The notes under the pieces were generated by a model, which searched no databases, had not been told where the DNA came from, and saw nothing but the letters and a program-made list of their open reading frames with translations. The translations under genes and the position numbers were made by a program. A DNA stretch of 64,000 nucleotides, taken from positions 17,380,100-17,444,099 of the forward strand of contig NC_052473.1 in assembly GCF_009730915.1 (NCBI RefSeq), given 5' to 3'. Positions 24,746-48,177 of this stretch are shown piece after piece (positions within the stretch are counted from its first letter, which is position 1; the number at the start of each line of letters is the position of its first letter). Origin of the DNA: Dioscorea cayenensis subsp. rotundata (lineage: Eukaryota; Streptophyta; Magnoliopsida; Dioscoreales; Dioscoreaceae).

Positions 24746-24873
24746 TATGCATTAGAATCATAGAGAGAAGTATGCATGCTTTGATTTTTGGTGACTATAT
24801 TAACATATTTCATATAGAGAAGTATTAAAGAATTGCAATCATAACATTGGTTGAAGTAAATAAATTATCTCCT

Positions 24874-24875
24874 AT

Positions 24876-24919
<44 letters not shown>
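24874..24919. repeat. (AAT)n microsatellite
   Basis: About 15 tandem AAT units are read directly. Confidence 0.95.
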
Positions 24920-24923
<4 letters not shown>

Positions 24924-25718
24924 TGAAAGATGTAAAAACTTACAAGAATAAATCCGACCTTTCCAATCATACCTACCAAATTGACTAAAACCAGAAAATT
25001 TCATACATTTTACTTGACATTGGCCCTATTGTATCTTCAATATTAGTATTTAAAAATATTCATTAAACTCAAAAATACTAAAATTTTAATTTTTTTATAT
25101 TTATTATTATTGTACTAATAAAGGTTGATCCAACCTGCAATGCTCAAATTGTTGAGGGAAATCTGTTCATTATAACTTTCAATATTTTATTCCAAATTAA
25201 TTTAAAGTCCAGGATTCGTAAAAAAAATAAGAAGATTAAACTAACAAAAATTTTACCATGATTATTACAAATTTATTTACTTATTTATTTTTTGAAGTTT
25301 TCTCCTAGAATTCATGTTCCCATGTTAATTATTTATTTATTTATTTTTGTTTCCAATAAGAAATAATAAAAGAAAGAAAAAAAATTACTTACAATGATTA
25401 CTAGCGGATTTGTAAGCATTATTAAATAATTAATAATTTAAAAGGACAATTTTGTAATTTTATAATTTACAAGGTGAATAAAAAAGAAGTAAAATTTCCG
25501 TTCGATTTTCCCGTTGAGTTCCCCCCTCACTCTTCTTCTCCGGCGCGGTTTCTCCCCGCCATTCCGGAACTCTCGCCGTGATCGTTGAAACCCTCTTTTT
25601 GAAAGCTAGATTTCACTCCCTTTTTGCTCTGCAAAGCTTGTTTCTTCAGTGAATTTGGGGGTGTTATTGAGGAATCTGGAGTTCTGGGGGTGGTTTTGAG
25701 GAATTCTAGGGTTTCGTG

Positions 25719-38655
<12,937 letters not shown>

Positions 38656-39104
38656 GTATGCCCTACTTTTGCTCAATTATCTTTGTTGCCAACTCACATG
38701 TCCTTTATGCGTTTTTGCTATAATGTGGCATTATGAAATTTTCAATGTAAATTTCTTGCCAAATTTTGATTCTGTTCTCTTTAATCTTCTTCTGCCTAAT
38801 TCTCATTTATTCTGGCCATATGAAGAAAAATTTTGAATCTGTAATGATCTCTAATTGGCAGTGGTGGTATTTTCTTTAGACTTTATTTTGCTAAATTGTA
38901 ACCATCATGAAGTTGTGATTAGGGATGGTAATTTTCATTCACCTGGTCTACCTGAACTCTAATAGGACTCTTTTAGAAAACTGTATTGGGTTTCGAGATG
39001 GATGTTGGATGGGTTTGTGATTCAACCATCATGTAATAATACTTAATTACTCTCTCTCTCATGCCCATCTTGAAACCCAGTAGGGTTCTAAGTATGCATG
39101 TGTA

Positions 39105-40104
39105 NNNNNNNNNNNNNNNNNNNNNNNNNNNNNNNNNNNNNNNNNNNNNNNNNNNNNNNNNNNNNNNNNNNNNNNNNNNNNNNNNNNNNNNNNNNNNNNN
39201 NNNNNNNNNNNNNNNNNNNNNNNNNNNNNNNNNNNNNNNNNNNNNNNNNNNNNNNNNNNNNNNNNNNNNNNNNNNNNNNNNNNNNNNNNNNNNNNNNNNN
39301 NNNNNNNNNNNNNNNNNNNNNNNNNNNNNNNNNNNNNNNNNNNNNNNNNNNNNNNNNNNNNNNNNNNNNNNNNNNNNNNNNNNNNNNNNNNNNNNNNNNN
39401 NNNNNNNNNNNNNNNNNNNNNNNNNNNNNNNNNNNNNNNNNNNNNNNNNNNNNNNNNNNNNNNNNNNNNNNNNNNNNNNNNNNNNNNNNNNNNNNNNNNN
39501 NNNNNNNNNNNNNNNNNNNNNNNNNNNNNNNNNNNNNNNNNNNNNNNNNNNNNNNNNNNNNNNNNNNNNNNNNNNNNNNNNNNNNNNNNNNNNNNNNNNN
39601 NNNNNNNNNNNNNNNNNNNNNNNNNNNNNNNNNNNNNNNNNNNNNNNNNNNNNNNNNNNNNNNNNNNNNNNNNNNNNNNNNNNNNNNNNNNNNNNNNNNN
39701 NNNNNNNNNNNNNNNNNNNNNNNNNNNNNNNNNNNNNNNNNNNNNNNNNNNNNNNNNNNNNNNNNNNNNNNNNNNNNNNNNNNNNNNNNNNNNNNNNNNN
39801 NNNNNNNNNNNNNNNNNNNNNNNNNNNNNNNNNNNNNNNNNNNNNNNNNNNNNNNNNNNNNNNNNNNNNNNNNNNNNNNNNNNNNNNNNNNNNNNNNNNN
39901 NNNNNNNNNNNNNNNNNNNNNNNNNNNNNNNNNNNNNNNNNNNNNNNNNNNNNNNNNNNNNNNNNNNNNNNNNNNNNNNNNNNNNNNNNNNNNNNNNNNN
40001 NNNNNNNNNNNNNNNNNNNNNNNNNNNNNNNNNNNNNNNNNNNNNNNNNNNNNNNNNNNNNNNNNNNNNNNNNNNNNNNNNNNNNNNNNNNNNNNNNNNN
40101 NNNN
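39105..40104. other. Assembly gap of exactly 1000 N
   Basis: A run of N with a round length is the usual placeholder for a gap of unknown size. PICKLE-like coding sequence stops 449 bp before it and does not resume afterwards. Long ORFs drawn across it are artefacts. Confidence 0.98.
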
Positions 40105-40576
40105 TATTGTAGTGTTTTATGTTTAAATTTTGTTAGTAGATTGTTGATTATATCTGAATTTGAAGTAGCTTGAAATTGTTTCTTCATTTTAAGAAGATTA
40201 ATTCTATTGATTGTTATTTACACATGAAGGTGCTCTTTTTGTGATTTATACCTATTTAATTTATTCGAAAAAATTGTTTGTAGACAAGTCTTTAGAAAAT
40301 TAGGTATTTCGATAAAAAAAAAAATAGCCTAATTATCTTAGGCCCCATGTAAAAAACAATGGTGATATAAAGGTCTCAAGCTCAATATTCATTAGAAACA
40401 TTAACAGTAATGGGTGTCTGATTGAAGGTGCGGACGTCAGCCTTAACTACTCGTCCCTGTATGAGAGTAAGTGAATCCAACGATCAATTCTCTGCCTATA
40501 TACACTGTGATGTATGTAATGCATTTGTTATTTATGTGTGGTCATTAGCAAGCCACCTCAACTAGTTATTTGTTTG

Positions 40577-40804
40577 TCAACGACCTTTGGGTCTATTGGT
40601 ACATAGGTCACCGATAGAGCTTTCACCGAGTGATGAGAGTTCGATTCTCGGCTGAGGGCACATTTCTGGGAGTTGTGAATAGTGGTTGTGTACGGGTGGT
40701 TTCAACGCCCACGTGAGCGCGGGCCCCTGCTCCCCACTTGTTCCACCCGAGATTTCGTGCACATCCCCTGCCTCTAGTGGGCTCGCCCGTCCTTCCCCAA
40801 AAAC
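40577..40804 (+). mobile_element. tRNA-derived SINE with 15-bp target duplication
   Basis: The 228-bp element is flanked by perfect CTAGTTATTTGTTTG copies (40562-40576 and 40805-40819). An A-box-like TGGGTCTATTGG and a B-box-like GAGTTCGATTCTC occupy the first 75 bases, as in tRNA-derived SINEs. The tRNA-unrelated body shares long blocks with the copy at 24553-24745. The tail is CCTTCCCCAAAAAC. Confidence 0.88.
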
Positions 40805-40819
40805 CTAGTTATTTGTTTG

Positions 40820-42804
40820 CATTGACTCCACCCTTCGTTTTTTTTTTTTAACAAATTAATACCTATTCTATAAACAAAATTATACTTTTCAGCTAATATA
40901 ATATTCAAAGAAAATTATAGTTTGAGCCTATAACTTTTTATAAACTATTATATATAGTGTGACAAATTCTAATTCTAGAAAAATATTTAAAAAAATATAT
41001 AGTTTTATCCTCTAATTTTTTAACAAATTAAAATATATAATATATAAAAGTAATATTTAAAAAATTGTAAAAATGTAATATTCCTTAATTTTTTTATTTT
41101 AGTTTTTAAGAAAAAATTTATGGCTTTGTAACTATAGTTAAATTCTAAAACCAGATGATTAAGAGCAAATTAGACATTCTCCGAAGGAAGCTTAATGGTT
41201 TTGCAAAGCGAATCCAAAGGTAATTAAGGAATAATACTAAATAATAACATAAATAGGATTGCTACAATATAAACTAAATAATACTATAAATAGTAATTTC
41301 AGCCAAGAATCTCAAATATTGCTTCTCTCTTCTTGTTTAAAAACATGCATGTTTATTAATAATAATAATAACTAGTAAAAATATCTCATCATAATTTTTT
41401 ATTATATTTTAATATTTATATAAAATTTAAATATGACAATTAATATGAAATTGAGAGAATATACATAACCTGAAGCTTCAATAATGTGAGAAATTATCTT
41501 TGTGACAAGTACCACTTGATAATCAATTTTTTTTTTTTTTTGCCATTTCACTCATTTTCCATTATTTGAGTAATTATAAATTAATATATAATTTTTCTTA
41601 AATCAATTAGATAATTATGTAACTAATGAAGGTTATTTTACATTTACATTGATCCATACATATAATTAATATATTTTATTTTTAAATATATATATAGTAT
41701 ATTTACTTCGATTTCTTTATAGGATAATATTTCCTCATATTAAATTATTCAGTTAGTAATAAAAATTTAAAAAGAAATCATTTAAAAAAACTGATAAAAC
41801 ACATCCAGGGTTTGGATCATCCGTCATACTGAGTCATTTAATTCTTTCTAATTTTAGCGCTTAGTTGAATGAATAAATTTAAAAAAAAAATAATTTTAAA
41901 ACTCTATAAGATTGACTTGTATCGTTAATGAAATTCAAATATTATAAATTACACAATTTAACAAGCTATTTCCTTTAAAAGGGCCTGTTTATTTTGATAT
42001 TTTTAAAACCATTTTTCTATTTTTTAAAAACATTAAAAATGTCATATACTTAAGTAAGAGAATCTAATTATGAGACACTATCTAACTAAACTGGTTATGT
42101 CCTCGCATGAGGCAACAGCGGATTAATTTTTTGTTTAAATAATTAAATCTGTAAATAAAGATTAACCCCTAACTTTCCAAATTTAATATCCATTATTTAT
42201 AATGTGTTGCAATTAAAAAAAAAAAAAAACAATTCCAGGGCGAAAAACACAAGCTATTTTTTAAATTATTTTCTAAATGCCAATTTACTTGACCATTATG
42301 CACCAGAATGCATAGATTCATGGTTCCCTCTTATACCATTATTAGGTAATTAAATATGAATAATGGAAAATTTGCATATTAACCCTGCATAACTAAACCT
42401 TTTGTGACCGTGGATGTAATTTACCCTCCGGAGCTCAAACCCTAAAACTTTTATGACCATAGATGTACTTTACCCTACAGAACTCGTTTCTATGCCTTCG
42501 GTTCTTGCCTATATCTACACTTGACCAAAATAATAATAATGATAAAATTAATAATTAAAAAAAAAATCACAACAAATAAACTACCATGATTGGCAGACAC
42601 ATTTCTTGCTGCAATTTTACTTTTTAAGACTTTACAGGTGCATATATGGGCAGACAGTAAAAAAAGGAACCTTGTTACTTATCATGAGGACAAAAGAATG
42701 GCACTCATTCAATTGGACTAAGAAGGCTCAAGAGTAAACAACAATGCAATGGCAAAGACTGAAATTTTGCTCCGAATTGAAAAAAAGAAAAAGGAAAAAC
42801 ACTT
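40820..42804. other. AT-rich spacer between gap and MGD1
   Basis: I found no gene, RNA or well-defined repeat here; no PICKLE C-terminal exon was found in any frame. Confidence 0.5.
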
Positions 42805-45800
42805 TTAAGTTACGCATGAATACTCTGGTACAAGAAGGCTTCTTTCTCTTACCAACTCATCAAGATCGTGGACGATTTTGAACACGGCATCCGGCCGTGC
42901 GAGCTTCAGGGCGTGTTGTGACATGGTGTTGAGTTCGTCAGCCTTGGGTCCAAACCAATCAGCGACAATCTTTGCAATCTCTTTTGGTGATTTTGAGAAC
43001 TTGCCGCATCCATTCTCTACAACATAAGGAACATTGCCTGCTTCCTGTTGATATATAAGCATGTCATGGGATGGAAAACATTGTGCTCTGAATTATCAAC
43101 CCAATGCGAAAAATTCTACTGTTTATAAAAATATTCAGCTTATGTAGTCAGTAGTGCGAATGTACCACAGTGTTCATCATGTATGTCAGTAATATTGTCA
43201 TTGGAAATTATGTCTCACCATTTCCATCATGCCAGAGAAAACATTGAGCTCTGAAATATCAACCCGGTGCAACAAATTCTACAGTTTATAAATATTCAGC
43301 TTATGTAGTTAGTAGTGCGAATGTACCACAGTGTTCATCATGTATGTCAGTAATATTGTCATTGGAAATTATTTCAGGAATTATGTCTCACCATTTCCGT
43401 CATGTCATTTTATGTGTTTCCTTATTGATCCAGCAATAGGAACACAAACTTGTCATTTCAAGTTTTCTGCTTTTCATCGACTGGACTGTGCTTTGACCAT
43501 CTTGGGTCCAGGACTATGGACAAATGTAGCATTTCGGGACTTCCAATAATAATACAAAATTTACTTATCTCCAATCTGTCAAACCCTAATTCTATCATTT
43601 TTCGGTGAAATGTCCATCTCTATTATGAAGCTATAAGTGAACAGAATCTAGAAAGACATTTCACCTAGTGTAGTTATTACTAAATGAACTACATGAAGAG
43701 AAAGTTGATTGTATAAGATTGTATGAGATCGTATAAGATTACTAGCAAAAGATCGCCAACAAATAATTTCAAGAACTGAATCTGTTGAGTTTATAGACTG
43801 TCATGAAGCATCATGCTTGCATCATCTTTACAAACTTCTATGAAGAAAAAAAAAAAATCCAACCTGCCCAGCAATGTAGCCATTGAGAATGATAGGAAGG
43901 CCCCTAATCATAGCTTCAGCAATAGTACCTGGTCCAGCCTGCAGATCAAAGTTAAGCAAAGTTAACATCTGCATCGCACTATGATCGGATTTTATTAGAA
44001 AAATAATTACCTTTGTTATAATGCAGTCACATGCACCCATGCATTCTTCCATCTTGGTAACGAATCCCAAAACCTAAAGGATCAATTTGAAAGTTATTTG
44101 GAGAGTCAATAAAATAACTGACAAGCAAGCAAAAGAAAATGATTGTTAGACTATGAAGGCATTGTAAATATAGGATAAATTCAGGCCAACTTCGTAGCAG
44201 CTTTAAATAGTGAGAAAACAAGAGAAGTGGGAAAAAAGAGTATTGAATGTCTCATGATCTGAGTATCTGATATCCAGTGCCATCAGTTTAATCAGAAAGT
44301 TGAAATAGAAGATATGAAAAAGCAATAAATTATGTAATAGCCTTGCCATCACTTTCCTGGCCACCATTATCTTTTAATACCACCATTCCAGGAAATCGGT
44401 TCTTCAATCTCAATTGTACATCACAACAGAAGTGTGACAATAAAAGCTATATACCATGAAGTATCTACTCAAGACTATTTAGTATAATTTCACAACCGCT
44501 TAAAATGCACATCAGACATGCAATACTAACTGCATTGATATAATCATTTAGTGAATGCACCAACACCAATCACAAATTATGGCAAGTATACAGGTAGAAC
44601 CAGCTTACCTTCCAGACAATGGGTCTATGGTCTTAAATAAAAGAATGCTCACTTTCTTAGTTCCAAAAGATCACAGAATGCCCAACAAAAAATTTAAAGT
44701 TGCTAAGATACCTTAACAGGAATTTTCCAATCAATCGATTGCAACTTGTTAGCCAGCTTTTTGTTACGGCCACAGATGACTAGCATTTGACCAATAGGCT
44801 CCCCAAGGGTCTCATTAAACAATGCATCCCCAAGTGCCCGAGCAGTAGCCTCAATGGGGCCCATGCCTTCTCCTCCACCCATCAGTAGGACAGCAGGTAA
44901 ATACTCATCCATACCTAACTCCCTTCTAAGCTCATCCTATTCAAAGATGGAAGAATAACTTGAGATATTCAAACACAAAAAACTCAAAAAGCTTGAAACA
45001 AAACCTCTAAAGATTAAAAAACAAAATAGTTCCAGCAAAGCATCAAAATCAATAATAAGCTTGCCTTTGGTCGAACTTGTTTAACAAAAGATGGCCGTAC
45101 TGGAAGGCCATAGACCTTAATTTGGGAAGGCTTCAACCCAGCTTTTAGTGCCCTTTTTGCTACTTCAGTAGAAGGGCAATAGCATCTTGTTACAAGTTTG
45201 TGAAACCTGAAGATGATGGCAGGATGATCACAAAACTAATGTAGAGCCATTAGTAGGATAAGACTAGGGGTGGCAAAACGGTTTAGCGGGTCATGTTCGT
45301 GTCGGGTTGACCTGTGAATCTGACACGTTTAACCCTGACACGAACACGACACAATTATTAAACGGGTAATTTTTTAGAACACAAACACGACACGTTTAAA
45401 ACCTGTGGCGACATGACACGACACGTTTAAGTCTTAAATAGGTCAATACGACCTGTTTATATGTTTAAAACACGACACGTTTAACACGCCACACGACACG
45501 ACACGCGACACGAATTTTTATTCAAAACATTTTTTTAAAAATCCAAACTAACATTAAACATAAAATACTTAAACATCATATTTGCCGTGAGAATAATTCA
45601 ATTAATTTATCAAGTTTACTATCAGACACATTTACCTATTCATATTAAACGGGTTAACCGTGTCATATACGTGTCAACCCGTTTATGACACGAACCCGCT
45701 TAATTTAGGCGTGTCATAAACGGGTCGACCCGTTTATGACACTAACCCGTTTAACCCAAACCCAAACCCTCCTAAAACCGTGTCGTGTCGTGTAAACGTG

Positions 45801-47717
45801 TCGTGTCAAAAATTGCCACCCCTAGATAAGACACCAGGTGCATCACATGAAGTTTTGTTGAAAGAAAAGGGAGTTAGGCTGTTTTAAATAGGAAACACAA
45901 GAGATGGCACAACATTACCCTACCATGTTGGATGGCAAGTGCTAAGATCTGTGACAACTGTCGTAAAAACAATCTTGTTCAGCAGACCTTTGGCCCGTAA
46001 AATTCGAAGGGGCACATGTTGCATAAGCGGATGTACACTGATAATAATATCTGGCTGATACTTCATGAGTCCTTTCTCAACCTCCCTGAATAAATACTCA
46101 ATAAATGGAAGATGATTAAACAGTACACTTTCAGAGCCAATAATGAGAAATTGAGAGGCAAGCTCACGGTTTCAGTTAGAAACAAACTACTTGAGAAGTA
46201 ACACAGCCTATAGTGAAAACAAAAAACACAAAAATTACAGACTGTTCCAAGAAGAGGAAATGAAACTCAGAAAACTGAGTAGAATTTCCTGCTTAATCAT
46301 AAATAGAAGTAGGGTAATGTATGTGGTAAATCATCCTAGATCCCAATACGTATCATAAATCTGCATAGCCCTAAGTGTATATTGATTTTCACTATAATAA
46401 AAACAAGAATCCATCAAAAAATAGGAAAAGCACACAAGAATAAGTTTAATTATTATGAGATTTTCAAGGTGTGCAAAGAGCTAACAGGACAAGGTCAAAG
46501 AAATTCCTGTCTCAGGCAGCCAAAAACAAAAAGAAAAAGAAAAGAAGGTGACACAAAGCAGGACAAGGTTGATCTCAACTTAGGATATAGAAAGAACAAA
46601 AGAAAATAGAACGCCAACCCAAGCCATTCAAAAAGCATTCCGTTAATATCTAGCCGAAAATTCACAAAACAGTTGTTAGAATAAGAATACAAAAAAATAA
46701 AATAAAATAAAGAAACACAAGAGTAGGAGCCTGAGAGCAATGCATTGATCAAACATTTTATGTGATTTAGCCAAAATTGACACCTTATAATTGCACAAAG
46801 CAATAGTTCATAGACATCTAAATGTATGTGGAATAATATCTTCCCACCAAAAGCAATCAATCATTTTCACCATTGACCATATTATCATTAGTGAAAGAGA
46901 AATTGATAGGTATAAAGACTTGGACAAATTCCATCACGTTTTTCATGCATACACTTGGGGATGAATGCACCTTCATATCAATACATAGAAAATGCAAAGC
47001 AAGATAAAACTCCACAAAAAGGCAAGAAAGAAAAAAAGCTCACCTAGCAATGAAAGTGGAAGTGGCAGCAAAGTGAGGCTGATGCACCAACCGCGGAGCA
47101 GAACCATAATAAGTCATCTTCCACAAAGTCCCATGCTTCACCAAAAAATTATAGCTTTTGGGAAGCTGATTGAACGGCCATGGCGTGTGATCCGTCCACA
47201 AATCTGTAACAAAAACCTGCATCAAATCACTGCTAGAAACGATAAGCACAAAGAAACATAGCCACAAACAATTCGACCAAAGAAAAAAACAACTAAAATC
47301 AAGAAGAAAAAGCTCAACCTGATACTCATCACCAAACTCCTGATTGAAAGCAGCCTTGATAGCCTCAGCGGAGGCGCGGTGGCCGCCACCAGTGTCGCTC
47401 ATCAGGATCAAAACCTTCTTGGAAGAATCGAAGGGGGAAGGAGGGAGAGGCAAGGGATCGTCAACAAGGACGGAATGGGAGTCAGAGAGGGAGAGGGAGG
47501 AGAAGGAAAGAGGGAAGCGGTAGCAGTGGAAGCGGGCGAGGCGATTGAAGTCATTGAGGAAGGATTGGAGCTTAGAGGGGGATTTGAAGAGGAGGGAAGG
47601 GAAGGAAGGGAAGGAGGAGAAGGGGAAGGAGAGGAGGAGAGGTGAAGAAGGAGAGGAAGGATGGAGATGGAGATGGAGAGAGGAAACAGTGGGTTCTTGG
47701 GAGAGGGATGAAGGCAT
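42805..47717 (-). CDS. MGD1: Type-A monogalactosyldiacylglycerol synthase, complete, 8 exons
   Basis: It transfers galactose from UDP-galactose to diacylglycerol to make MGDG, the main thylakoid lipid, at the inner chloroplast envelope. Exons, 5' to 3' on the minus strand: 47717-47319, 47216-47044, 46085-45924, 45206-45065, 44936-44712, 44073-44011, 43938-43864, 43044-42805. All phases close, giving 492 residues. Residues 1 to about 98 are rich in Ser, Leu and Phe with few acidic residues, as in a transit peptide, marking type A rather than the short type-B forms. The MGDG_synth domain begins [20 protein letters not shown]. The GT28 domain has [27 protein letters not shown] and [14 protein letters not shown], the UDP-galactose site. 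The intron after VRPK has a GC donor (GC-AG); the rest are GT-AG. Intron 3 carries a hAT MITE and the last intron a 163-bp tandem duplication. Confidence 0.96.
43078..43400. repeat. MGD1: Tandem duplication (unit ~163 bp) in the last MGD1 intron
   Basis: ACATTG-GCTCTGAA begins copies at 43078 and 43241. Both continue with CAACAAATTCTAC-like sequence, TATTCAGCTTATGTAGT, AGTAGTGCGAATGTACCACA and GTAATATTGTCATTGG at nearly full identity. The copies are recent and noncoding. Confidence 0.9.
45265..45824. mobile_element. 560-bp hAT-type MITE in MGD1 intron 3
   Basis: Perfect 12-bp terminal inverted repeats TAGGGGTGGCAA are flanked by the 8-bp duplication GATAAGAC (45257-45264 and 45825-45832). 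The body is dense in GACACG/CGTGTC and AACGGGT/ACCCGTT motifs in both orientations, so it can fold on itself. It has no ORF. Confidence 0.93.
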
Positions 47718-47798
47718 GGTTTCTAGGGTTTGGGAAGAGGAGAAGAGAGCATGAGTGATTAGGGTTTGGAAATTTGGTTGGGTTTGAAACTTTGAATT

Positions 47799-47828
47799 GA
47801 AGAAGAAGAAGAAGAAGAAGAAGAAGAA
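47799..47828 (-). repeat. (CTT)n tract in the MGD1 leader
   Basis: Ten GAA units on the plus strand read as a CTT-rich run in the probable MGD1 5' untranslated region. Pyrimidine-rich CTT tracts are common in plant leaders. Confidence 0.9.
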
Positions 47829-47955
47829 AAAGAGGGAAGAGATAGAGAACCACTAATTTTGTGTGAGGCATTAAAAGATATATCTTGGGGGTTTTTGTGG
47901 GGGTTTTGGTAGAGAGAGAAAAAGTGTTTAGAGAGAATTTTTCATATTTTTTTGG

Positions 47956-47962
47956 TTTTATA
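47956..47962 (-). promoter_or_regulatory. Candidate TATA box of MGD1
   Basis: TATAAAA on the minus strand lies about 240 bp upstream of the ATG. It would place transcription start near 47925 with a leader of about 200 bases. Called by motif and position only. Confidence 0.4.
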
Positions 47963-47995
47963 TGAGAAATTGTTTATATCACTTTCTAATTTTGT

Positions 47996-48165
47996 CCTGT
48001 AAATGTTAGTTGCGTGTTTATTCGGTGGTCAGTGAATATGATGGCCGATGCGCTAGTAAAGACTGCTTGTTCTTTACCTGATTGTATGCTTTGGGAGAAT
48101 ACCACTCCCCCTATGTTATTTTCTTTTTTTAATGGATAGTGTTTGATCAAAAAGAAAAAAAAAAC
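47996..48165 (+). mobile_element. 5'-truncated LINE 3' tail with 12-bp target duplication
   Basis: An open stretch reading RWSVNMMADALVKTACSLPD, then CMLWENTTPPMLFSFFNG and a stop, resembles the end of the RNase H domain of plant LINEs. It is followed by an impure A-rich tail (CAAAAAGAAAAAAAAAA). TTCTAATTTTGT occurs at 47984-47995 and again at 48166-48177, a typical LINE target duplication. The insertion lies about 280 bp upstream of the MGD1 start codon, adjacent to the proposed TATA box. Confidence 0.85.
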
Positions 48166-48177
48166 TTCTAATTTTGT

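Larger units (their letters stand above)
24106..25718. other. Intergenic spacer upstream of PICKLE-like gene
   Basis: AT-rich DNA with a SINE and a microsatellite (listed separately). The last ~200 bp, CT- and GC-richer (CTCTTCTTCTCCGGCGCGG), are the probable promoter and leader of the next gene. Confidence 0.5.

Noticed and set aside
38973-40187. Very long ORFs on both strands across the gap
   Set aside because: They are made of unknown residues from N bases; no coding evidence.
40577-40762. Minus-strand ORF of 61 codons
   Set aside because: It lies entirely inside the SINE.
42805-47717. Type-B MGDG synthase (MGD2/3)
   Set aside because: The long transit-peptide-like N-terminus and the [16 protein letters not shown] and STFIARE blocks match type A.
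47379-47754. Plus-strand Glu/Gly-rich ORFs opposite MGD1 exon 1
   Set aside because: Antisense of the Ser/Phe-rich transit peptide region.
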